Shown: piece by piece, positions 7,410-13,037 of the stretch
Numbering within the stretch: the stretch's first letter is position 1
Layout: each line of letters begins with the position of its first letter
Assembly: GCA_020848855.1 (NCBI GenBank)
Contig: JADLHH010000339.1
Location: 1 to 15,981 of the forward strand
Reading direction: 5' to 3'
Origin: Anaerolineae bacterium
GTDB lineage: Bacteria > Chloroflexota > Anaerolineae > Aggregatilineales > Phototrophicaceae
Length of the DNA stretch: 15,981 nucleotides
The notes under the pieces: generated by a model
Told to the model about the DNA's origin: nothing
The model's database searches: none
The model's input: only the letters and a program-made list of their open reading frames with translations
Position numbers and translations under genes: made by a program

Positions 7410-8441
7410 TCATATTCCTCCTCGTCTTAGCCCGGTTGAGGCGCGAGCCACAAGCGTACTGGAGAGCAGCATCTGCGTTTGTTCCGGCGGTTCGCCGTTG
7501 ATAATGCTGCTCAGTAAATCTGCTAAGCGTCTGCCGATTTCATAGATCGGCTGGTGGACGGTTGTCAGCGGGGGATGGGCGAATTCGGCGACAGGGATGT
7601 CATCGAAGCCCGTGACAGACAGGTCAACGCCGACTTCCAAGCCGCGTGCCCGCGCCGCGTGCATCGCGCCGAGCGCCATTAAATCGTTGCAGGTAACGAT
7701 CGCCGTGATCTCCGGGTGGGCGTCGAGCAGGCTGTTAGCCTGCGTGAAGCCGCCCGTCCGCTGCAAATCGCCGTGCGCGACGTAATCCGCGCGGTAGTCG
7801 AGAGACGCTGCCGCCAAGCCATCGCGGTAACCCATGTGACGATATTCCGTGAACGCCATGTCGGGCGGCGGCAATATCAGCCCAATCTGCCGATGACCTA
7901 GCTCGACCAGATGGCGGATGACGCCGGCAATCCCCGTCTGACTGTCGACGTCGATGTATGGAAAGTCGTTTGGCTCGCCCGGTGCGCTGCGTCCATTGAC
8001 GACAAACGGATGCTGCAGCCGCTGCAGATAGGCGATGCGCTCGTCGTGCTGGCGTGTCCGTGCAAGGATCACGCCGTCAACACGGTTGCCTTCAACGATG
8101 CGCCGGTATGCCGTCATTTCCGGCTCGCCCGGCGTGTGCGCGCTGACGAGCAAGGAGTAGCCCGCGCGCGAGGCAGAGTCGCCAATGCCCAGCAAAAGCT
8201 GGCTGAAGAACTCGTTCGAGATGCTGTTGTCCGCCGATGGAATGATCAAGCCGAGGGTTTGGGTGCGCTGCGTGCGCAACTGGCGCGCCAGCAGGTTGGG
8301 TTGGTAGCCGAGCGTATTGGCGATGGCGGTGATATGGTGGCGCGTCTGCTCGTTGACGTCGTCGTAGCCCGCAAGCGCGCGCGAAACGGTAGTGATGGAG
8401 TAACCGGATTTTTTAGCAATATCCTTCAGAGTAACTTGCAT
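7410..8441 (-). CDS. LacI-family transcriptional repressor of the sugar operon
   Basis: This 343-residue DNA-binding regulator heads the transport and catabolism operon. The N-terminal helix-turn-helix is VTLKDIAKKSGYSITTVSRA (3-22), followed by the hinge helix (YQPNLLARQLRTQRTQTLG, about 47-65), whose leucine normally inserts into the operator's central CpG. The remainder is a periplasmic-binding-like sugar sensor, with DGVILAR, YIDVDSQTGI and VTGFDDIPVAEFAHPPLTTV in the usual order. The ATG gives the standard LacI N-terminus. No Shine-Dalgarno is visible upstream, and a TATAAA box lies only about 9 nt before the ATG, so the mRNA may be nearly leaderless. Two LacI-type palindromes lie in the divergent intergenic region. 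It probably represses itself, the transporter operon and the divergent GH63 gene until the imported sugar or a product binds. Confidence 0.95.
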   Translation of the reverse strand: MQVTLKDIAKKSGYSITTVSRALAGYDDVNEQTRHHITAIANTLGYQPNLLARQLRTQRTQTLGLIIPSADNSISNEFFSQLLLGIGDSASRAGYSLLVSAHTPGEPEMTAYRRIVEGNRVDGVILARTRQHDERIAYLQRLQHPFVVNGRSAPGEPNDFPYIDVDSQTGIAGVIRHLVELGHRQIGLILPPPDMAFTEYRHMGYRDGLAAASLDYRADYVAHGDLQRTGGFTQANSLLDAHPEITAIVTCNDLMALGAMHAARARGLEVGVDLSVTGFDDIPVAEFAHPPLTTVHQPIYEIGRRLADLLSSIINGEPPEQTQMLLSSTLVARASTGLRRGGI

Positions 8442-8449
8442 AACTGGCT

Positions 8450-8455
8450 TTTATA
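8450..8455 (-). promoter_or_regulatory. Candidate -10 box of the lacI/transporter operon
   Basis: The minus strand reads TATAAA (5/6 to the -10 consensus). Seventeen nucleotides upstream is TTTGGA, a poor -35, which lies inside operator 1. Initiation about 7 nt downstream would place the transcript start at or within a few bases of the regulator's ATG (8441). Confidence 0.4.
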
Positions 8456-8471
8456 ATATATTAACCGGTGC

Positions 8472-8489
8472 ATCCAAATCGTTTTGGAT
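8472..8489. promoter_or_regulatory. LacI-type operator 1
   Basis: ATCCAAATCGTTTTGGAT is an 18-bp near-palindrome with a central CG and one mismatched pair. This is the architecture of LacI/GalR-family operators. It lies 30 bp upstream of the regulator's start codon and overlaps its likely -35 region, consistent with autorepression. Which regulator binds is inferred from proximity. Confidence 0.8.
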
Positions 8490-8503
8490 ATAAAATGAAG
8501 GTA

Positions 8504-8521
8504 ATCCAAAACGTTTCGGAT
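8504..8521. promoter_or_regulatory. LacI-type operator 2
   Basis: ATCCAAAACGTTTCGGAT is a second 18-bp near-palindrome that matches operator 1 at 16 of 18 positions and has the same central CG. Its centre is 32 bp from that of operator 1, close to three helical turns, so two repressor dimers would sit on the same face of the DNA. It lies between the two divergent genes and could control both directions. Confidence 0.8.
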
Positions 8522-8567
8522 GTCAAGCGCTTGGCGGTAGCTGCGCTCTGCTTCCGCCTGGAATTTG

Positions 8568-8596
8568 TTTACTTTGTACGGATCGGGCGTGATACT
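8568..8596 (+). promoter_or_regulatory. Candidate promoter of the GH63 gene
   Basis: TTTACT (8568-8573) and GATACT (8591-8596) are separated by 17 nt, each with 4/6 matches to the sigma-70 boxes. The start would fall near 8603, giving a leader of about 87 nt. Both operators lie upstream of it. An alternative -10-like TATAAA at 8489-8494, touching operator 1, lacks a good -35. Confidence 0.35.
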
Positions 8597-8632
8597 CCAG
8601 AAATAGACAAGCTGCCGTGAACAAGATTTGAA

Positions 8633-8655
8633 GCGACACCCTGCACGCGTGTCGC
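8633..8655 (+). promoter_or_regulatory. Leader hairpin upstream of the GH63 gene
   Basis: GCGACAC (8633-8639) and GTGTCGC (8649-8655) form a perfect 7-bp stem with a 9-nt loop, 34 nt before the ATG. No U-run follows, so it is not an intrinsic terminator. It may be a stabilising or regulatory fold in the mRNA leader, or part of an unrecognised protein-binding site. Confidence 0.35.
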
Positions 8656-8689
8656 CTGAAGAAGATTCGTGTTGAAAAAGGATCAGACG

Positions 8690-9922
8690 ATGCAAAAATC
8701 TCACTTAGACACCTGGCTGCACAAGGTCTCCGACCTGCTTTCCGGCAACCGCATCACCGTCGACGGCTACCGCTATACCGCGCCGTCACTCGATACCGGC
8801 GATTTTGGACGCAAGGATTACGCGAACCAATTCATGTGGGACTCGTGCTTTCACGCCATCACATGGCGCTGGATTGACCCGGTCATGGCGCAGGATGAAC
8901 TGCTCAGCCTCGTCTCGCGTCAGGTGAAGGATGGAGCGGACGCGGGCATGATCCCGCACTGCAATTACTGGCGTGGCGGCGGCTCGTGGCTGTGGGGGCA
9001 GGATGATCGCAGTTCGCTCACGCAGCCGCCGCTGATCGCCGTCGCGGCACAACTCATCTATGAGCGCAGTGGGGATCAGAAATTCCTCGCGGCTATCTAC
9101 GACGCGATGAGTGCCTATCATGCTTGGTTCGACCGCCGTCGTGACCCCGACGGCGACGGGTTGGTATCGGTGATCCATCCCTGGGAGGTGGGGGGCGATG
9201 CCTATCCGCGCTGGGATCACGCGATGAAGATCGCCCCGTTCAGCCACGAAGCGGGGCGCAGCGCCCGCCACGATCTCGCTCGTAAGCTGGTCGAGTACGG
9301 TATGGATGCGCTGGCACTCGCCCGCGCGGGCTGGTTCCACGTCGAGCCGATGGACTACAACGCCATCCGCGCCGCCGACATGGAAGCGATGGCGGCAATT
9401 GCTCGTATCCTCAACAAGCCGGATGATGCCGCGAGCTGGCAGCGCCGCGTCGAAAGCATCCGACAGTCATTTCAGGCGAAAATGATCATCGATGACCTGC
9501 CATATGATCTGGAAGGCGTAAACGAAACCCCGGTCATCCAGGACAGCGCCGGACAGTTCATAACGCTGTTTGGCGGCTTGCCGACGTCAATGCAGGCGGA
9601 AAAGCTGGTGAACCGTCTTCAGGAACCGCGATTTTGGACGCGCTTTCCGGTTGCGACCACGCCCACAGACGCCGACACCTTTGACCCGAATACGTACTGG
9701 CGTGGCAACGTCTGGTCCAGTGTGAACTGGCTGATCTACAAGGGGCTGCGACGCTATGGCTATCACGATGTCGCCAACGCGCTGGCTGAACGCAGCCTTG
9801 CCTTGCTGGAACAGTCCGGTTTTTGTGAATACTATCATCCGGTTACGGGCAAAGGGCTTGGTGGCGAGAACTTTAGCTGGAGCGCTGTCATGATCGACAT
9901 GGTGGCGACCTCCGAGCTGTGA
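8690..9922 (+). CDS. GH63 family alpha-glycosidase, probable glucosylglycerate/mannosylglycerate hydrolase type
   Basis: I start at the ATG at 8690, which has AAGGA about 8 nt upstream (410 residues), rather than the in-frame GTG at 8669, whose ribosome site is poorer. The protein is a compact (alpha/alpha)6 enzyme with no signal peptide. Visible motifs are QFMWDSCFHAI (47-57), IHPWEVGGDAYPRWD (162-176) holding the likely general-acid aspartate (Asp170), YWRGNVWSSVNW (336-347), and GFCEYYHPVTGKGLGGENFSW (from 377) with probable catalytic base Glu380. These match the small bacterial GH63 group that hydrolyses glucosylglycerate and mannosylglycerate. It differs from the usual WESGMDNSPRWD by Val, Gly, Ala and Tyr substitutions, so the substrate may differ. 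It is divergent from the lacI operon across shared operators, suggesting co-regulation. Relatives also include trehalase-like and other alpha-glucosidases, so specificity is inference. Confidence 0.85.
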   Translation: MQKSHLDTWLHKVSDLLSGNRITVDGYRYTAPSLDTGDFGRKDYANQFMWDSCFHAITWRWIDPVMAQDELLSLVSRQVKDGADAGMIPHCNYWRGGGSWLWGQDDRSSLTQPPLIAVAAQLIYERSGDQKFLAAIYDAMSAYHAWFDRRRDPDGDGLVSVIHPWEVGGDAYPRWDHAMKIAPFSHEAGRSARHDLARKLVEYGMDALALARAGWFHVEPMDYNAIRAADMEAMAAIARILNKPDDAASWQRRVESIRQSFQAKMIIDDLPYDLEGVNETPVIQDSAGQFITLFGGLPTSMQAEKLVNRLQEPRFWTRFPVATTPTDADTFDPNTYWRGNVWSSVNWLIYKGLRRYGYHDVANALAERSLALLEQSGFCEYYHPVTGKGLGGENFSWSAVMIDMVATSEL

Positions 9923-9979
9923 GGATAGGAACATTCTCCTTCCCGATGACCGCGTAAATTGACCCCTGATCAGTTCCAG

Positions 9980-10018
9980 GATGAACCGATTACGCCGGTG
10001 TGATGTAATCGGTTCATC
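9980..10018. terminator. Perfect 14-bp inverted repeat between convergent genes, probable bidirectional terminator
   Basis: GATGAACCGATTAC (9980-9993) is repeated exactly inverted at 10005-10018 around an 11-nt loop. It lies 57 nt after the GH63 stop and 42 nt after the GH172 stop. The position suits a shared 3' hairpin for the two converging transcripts. Neither side has a proper U-run, so classical intrinsic termination is uncertain, and it may act mainly as an mRNA 3'-end stabiliser. Confidence 0.6.
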
Positions 10019-10060
10019 ATTATTCGTCTGTCGAGGCTGATAGGGGCGTAACTTTTCGCC

Positions 10061-11146
10061 TCAGATCACATCCAGGTAGTCGCGATCCGGGAGCGTGGGA
10101 AACGGCGCGTGCGGCAGCGCCTGATACCAGTAGGCGACCGAAGCAATGTCGTCCTGCAGCGGCAGGTAGCGTCCGTTACGACCCCAGCCCAGCGCCTGCA
10201 CCGTCACGCGCAAGCCGGTTTCAAATCGGATCGGATCGACGATGTGCCAGCGGTACAAGCCAAAGCGCATCTGAGTGTGATAGTCGTCTTTGGGGCGGAT
10301 CACCTGATGAAATCCGGCGTAGGGCGTCGTATAGGTGATGTACCCCTGATTATGCTTCTCGCTTGGGTCGAAGTTGTACGATCCGCAGAAATAATCCTCC
10401 AGCCCGGTGGTGCAGATGGTCGGATACGCTTCATCGTCCATATAGAACTTGACTTCGCCTTCGCCCCACCACAGATTATTGTTCGACCCCCAGGCGACAT
10501 ACGTTCCCACGTAGTGCCCGGTTCCCGTGATGCCATCGACGACTGTGTACACCTCTTTGGCAGGCAGTGGATTGACACGCCTGAACTGGGCGTGAAAGTA
10601 CGCGGCGTCGTCGGGAATTTCTGTCAGCACGTAGTTGATCTGATAGTAAAGCACCATATCGCTTTCGCCAGTGTTCGTCAGCGTGATGCGGCACTTGCGG
10701 CGAAACGGCATTTCCCAGTAGCAGTTGAAAGCGCTGCCGGGGTTGACACAGATGGCAAGCGAGCTGACCTGGGCAAATTCCCCCCAGCCACAGGCGAAAA
10801 AATCGCCTACCGGGCACTCTACAGAAGGATGTTCCGAGTCGTCCCAGTAGATGCGCAAAATCGAATGACGCCAGTTGCCGGTCGGTGTCATCCATATCTG
10901 CTGGATCGCGCCCGGTCCGTCGATATCCGCCAGCGAGCGCGTCTCGCCGGCAGCAATGATCACGGACGGAGAAATCTTCCAGCCGTGCCCCAGGTCGCGG
11001 GCAGCACGAGCGCCCGTGCCTTCAGTCGCCATGCCTCCCTTGCCTTTTTCACCATCAAAATTCTCTGGGCTAATCGAGCGACTCCTGGCTTTGGAAAGCC
11101 TGGAAAGATTGCCGATGTGCAGCCCAAGACCATTGAAACCCGTCAT
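10061..11146 (-). CDS. GH172 (former DUF2961) family protein, furanoside-active glycosidase candidate
   Basis: I start at the ATG at 11146, with GGAGAGG five nucleotides before it. The protein (361 residues) then opens with the family-typical TGFNGLGLHIGNLSRL and RSISPENFDGEKGKGGM. DUF2961 is now GH172. Characterised members act on alpha-D-fructofuranosides (difructose dianhydride I) or D-arabinofuranosides by a retaining mechanism in a jelly-roll fold. The two active-site glutamates I recall for the family lie in a GEGE motif and a G-x-E-D-Y motif 21 residues apart. Here they correspond to Glu229 (GEGEVKFY) and Glu250 (GLEDYF), with exactly that spacing. No signal peptide is seen, so it is probably cytoplasmic. 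It is divergent from the GH51 arabinofuranosidase, suggesting a joint furanoside-degrading role. Whether the substrate is fructose- or arabinose-based cannot be read from the sequence. Confidence 0.85.
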   Translation of the reverse strand: MTGFNGLGLHIGNLSRLSKARSRSISPENFDGEKGKGGMATEGTGARAARDLGHGWKISPSVIIAAGETRSLADIDGPGAIQQIWMTPTGNWRHSILRIYWDDSEHPSVECPVGDFFACGWGEFAQVSSLAICVNPGSAFNCYWEMPFRRKCRITLTNTGESDMVLYYQINYVLTEIPDDAAYFHAQFRRVNPLPAKEVYTVVDGITGTGHYVGTYVAWGSNNNLWWGEGEVKFYMDDEAYPTICTTGLEDYFCGSYNFDPSEKHNQGYITYTTPYAGFHQVIRPKDDYHTQMRFGLYRWHIVDPIRFETGLRVTVQALGWGRNGRYLPLQDDIASVAYWYQALPHAPFPTLPDRDYLDVI

Positions 11147-11188
11147 AACACCTCTCCAGCCGCAAAAAGTAGCTACCTGAAATGATCT

Positions 11189-11204
11189 GGCGTCGAAAGA
11201 CGCC
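11189..11204. promoter_or_regulatory. Small perfect hairpin in the GH172 leader
   Basis: GGCGTC (11189-11194) and GACGCC (11199-11204) pair perfectly around a 4-nt loop, GAAA on the plus strand. On the minus strand it would lie in the GH172 5' leader, about 42 nt before the start codon, with loop TTTC. It is flanked by the AATGATC direct repeat, so a protein-binding site is an alternative reading. Confidence 0.35.
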
Positions 11205-11326
11205 TGTGACCGAATGATCGAGCAAAGCATGGCGGTTCAGCCGCTCACCCGGCATCAATTCGTCTCGACTACAGCAGCCTTCGCTGTCCGCGTTGGCGTC
11301 CAAACAGGCTTGCCTCAGAATAGCGG

Positions 11327-11332
11327 ATTATA
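11327..11332 (-). promoter_or_regulatory. Candidate -10 box for the GH172 gene
   Basis: The minus strand reads TATAAT, a perfect -10 consensus in a GC-rich genome, about 180 nt before the GH172 start. No good -35 lies 16-18 nt upstream, which may mean activator dependence. The implied leader of about 170 nt contains the 11189-11204 hairpin. Confidence 0.4.
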
Positions 11333-11336
11333 CCGG

Positions 11337-11365
11337 TTTTGGGTTCGATTTGTTGCTACTATAGA
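11337..11365 (+). promoter_or_regulatory. Weak candidate promoter for the GH51 gene
   Basis: TTTTGG (11337-11342) and TATAGA (11360-11365) are 17 nt apart. The -10 is fair and the -35 poor. It lies back to back with the minus-strand TATAAT, as expected for a divergent pair. Confidence 0.3.
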
Positions 11366-11492
11366 TGTCGGACAAATCAATCGTCCGTGATCTGCCGACG
11401 GATGCGAAATTGTCCTGACGGCTCAGATATGCCGATGAGCAGCCGAACGAACGCAGCCTTCATTTCCTCTTGTAACAGACAGGATAGTCTTC

Positions 11493-12977
11493 ATGGAATC
11501 GAGTACCCGCATTCATATCGATCTGGAGCGAACGGTGGGTCGGCGCGATCCGCTGTTCTTTGGTTATTTTCTGGAGCATTTTCACCGGCAGGTATACGGC
11601 GGCATCTATGATCCCACGTCGGCATTTGCCGATGCCAACGGCTTCCGGCAGGATGTGATCGAGGCGATCAGGCGGCTTCAACCCTCTGTGATTCGATGGC
11701 CCGGCGGCTGTTTTGTCTCCGCCTATCACTGGAAAGAGGGTGTCGGGCGGGAGCGGCAGCCCAGTTACGACAAAGCCTGGCGCGTCGAGGAACCCAACCT
11801 GTTCGGAACCGATGAATTTGTCCGGTTCTGCCGGTTGGTTGGTGCGGAACCGTACATCTGCACGAATGCCGGCTCTGGGACGCCCGAAGAAATGAGCGAC
11901 TGGGTCGAGTACTGCAACCTGGAGAGTGCGGGGAAGTGGGCGAAGCAGCGCATCGCCAACGGGCACCCCACGCCGCACCGCGTCCAGTACTGGAGCATCG
12001 GCAACGAAAACTACGGCTGGTGGGAAGTCGGCGCGAAAACAGCGGAAGAGTGGAGCTGCTACGTGCTCGAAGCTGCCAAGATGATGCGGCGCGTTGACGG
12101 AACGATCCGGCTCGCGGCTGCCAGCATCGCTGACCTGGACTGGAACCTGAAGCTGCTGAAGACCGCCGGCGCTTTCCTCGATTTCGTCGCCATCCACGCC
12201 TATATCGCTCACAACGAAACGCCGTATCTGTCTGCGCTTGGGCAGTTCGGTCGAATTGAGGCGGATATTCGTCGGGTAGAATATCTGCTCGGTCTGCTGG
12301 ATTTATCCGACAAAGTGAAGATCGCGTTTGACGAGTGGAATCCGCGTTTCTGGTATCACCCCAGCTTTACCAACGTGAACCCCAATATCGGTGAGCGCGA
12401 TCTCAACGACGATAACGCCACGTATACGATGCTGGATGCTGTCCTGCACGGGCGCTTCCTGAACGCCTGTCTGCGACACTGCTCCAGCGTCAGGATGACC
12501 AATCTGTCGCCGATTGTGAATACGCGCGGTCCGATCTACACGTATTCCGGTGGGCTGGTACTGCGTCCCACCTATCATGTTTGCGATCTCTATACCAACT
12601 ACACCTATCCCGAAGTGATTGATGCCTTTTGCGACTCGCCGGGCTTTGCCGCCGCAGATATGAACGGAAACACCAGCCCGGTTCCGTACTGCGATTCGAT
12701 GGTCACGTTCGAGCGTGAGACTGGCAGACTCGCTGCCGGACTCATCAACTGCCATCCCGAAGAATCGCATTCATGCGACATCTGGCTACCGGGGCAGGCG
12801 ATTCGCGATCAAGCCGTGCTGTACACCATCAACGGAACGACGCTGGCTAGTTTCAATGATATCGATCACCCGAACGACGTTCAGATCGTGGCGACTCCCT
12901 GCCCGGTTGATGGCGACCGGGTTCAGATTGAACTCAGCCCGCATTCGGTGAATGTGCTGCAGCTCCAGGTGCATTGA
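11493..12977 (+). CDS. GH51 alpha-L-arabinofuranosidase
   Basis: This 494-residue enzyme has the normal GH51 length. It should release terminal alpha-L-arabinofuranose from arabinan, arabinoxylan or arabino-oligosaccharides by a retaining mechanism. Segments in order are FGYFLEHFHRQVYGGIYDP (23-41), VIRWPGGCFVSAYHWKEGVG (66-85), the acid/base motif YWSIGNEN with Glu172, HAYIAHNE (235-242), and the nucleophile motif KIAFDEWNPRFWYHP with Glu281. The residues after about 390 form the usual C-terminal beta domain. One oddity is GNENYGWWEVG where many GH51 proteins have a GNEMDGxWQ-like stretch, so subsite preference may differ. No signal peptide is present, so it is probably intracellular and acts on imported oligosaccharides. 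The ATG follows a CAGGAT sequence. It is divergent from the GH172 gene and convergent with the FG-GAP/cytochrome gene. Confidence 0.93.
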   Translation: MESSTRIHIDLERTVGRRDPLFFGYFLEHFHRQVYGGIYDPTSAFADANGFRQDVIEAIRRLQPSVIRWPGGCFVSAYHWKEGVGRERQPSYDKAWRVEEPNLFGTDEFVRFCRLVGAEPYICTNAGSGTPEEMSDWVEYCNLESAGKWAKQRIANGHPTPHRVQYWSIGNENYGWWEVGAKTAEEWSCYVLEAAKMMRRVDGTIRLAAASIADLDWNLKLLKTAGAFLDFVAIHAYIAHNETPYLSALGQFGRIEADIRRVEYLLGLLDLSDKVKIAFDEWNPRFWYHPSFTNVNPNIGERDLNDDNATYTMLDAVLHGRFLNACLRHCSSVRMTNLSPIVNTRGPIYTYSGGLVLRPTYHVCDLYTNYTYPEVIDAFCDSPGFAAADMNGNTSPVPYCDSMVTFERETGRLAAGLINCHPEESHSCDIWLPGQAIRDQAVLYTINGTTLASFNDIDHPNDVQIVATPCPVDGDRVQIELSPHSVNVLQLQVH

Positions 12978-12999
12978 CGATTCTGTTATCCGAGCGTCA

Positions 13000-13037
13000 G
13001 AGACAGATTGCGGATAGGCGCAGTCGCTTGCTGTCTC
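13000..13037. terminator. Weak inverted repeat between convergent GH51 and FG-GAP/cytochrome genes
   Basis: GAGACAG (13000-13006) and CTGTCTC (13031-13037) form a 7-bp stem with a 24-nt loop, and the right arm overlaps the last codons of the minus-strand gene. It may serve as a shared 3' structure in the 58-nt convergent gap. The long loop and missing U-run make this weak. Confidence 0.3.

Larger units (their letters stand above)
11147..11492. promoter_or_regulatory. Divergent intergenic region between GH172 and GH51 genes
   Basis: I see no gene in these 346 nt. The region holds divergent promoter candidates, a small perfect hairpin (11189-11204), and a direct repeat AATGATC (11181-11187 and 11213-11219). 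No copy of the LacI-type operator found upstream of the regulator gene is present, so this pair appears to be outside that regulon. Confidence 0.5.

Noticed and set aside
7375..7413. Twelve-codon minicistron (MTRTCCSCVRIV) whose ATG overlaps the regulator's stop and follows GGAGG
   Set aside because: GGAGG lies only 3 nt from the ATG, too close for normal initiation, and such a short frame is expected by chance; worth recalling only if ribosome profiling shows occupancy.
8524..8533. CAAGCGCTTG palindrome next to operator 2
   Set aside because: A 10-bp palindrome without the half-site sequence of the two operators; it is short enough to be chance.
8669..8689. GTG start for the GH63 gene
   Set aside because: The ATG at 8690 has AAGGA at suitable distance; the extra seven residues have no family support.
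8426..8704. Minus-strand 92-codon frame across the divergent promoter region
   Set aside because: It covers the operators and both promoter candidates, overlaps the regulator start in another frame, and has no recognisable domain.
10109..11185. Long plus-strand open frame opposite the GH172 gene
   Set aside because: It mirrors a gene with clear family motifs and a good ribosome site; its translation has no recognisable domain.
11147..11230. N-terminal extension of the GH172 gene to 11230
   Set aside because: Family homology begins at TGFNGLGLH, and GGAGAGG directly precedes the ATG at 11146.
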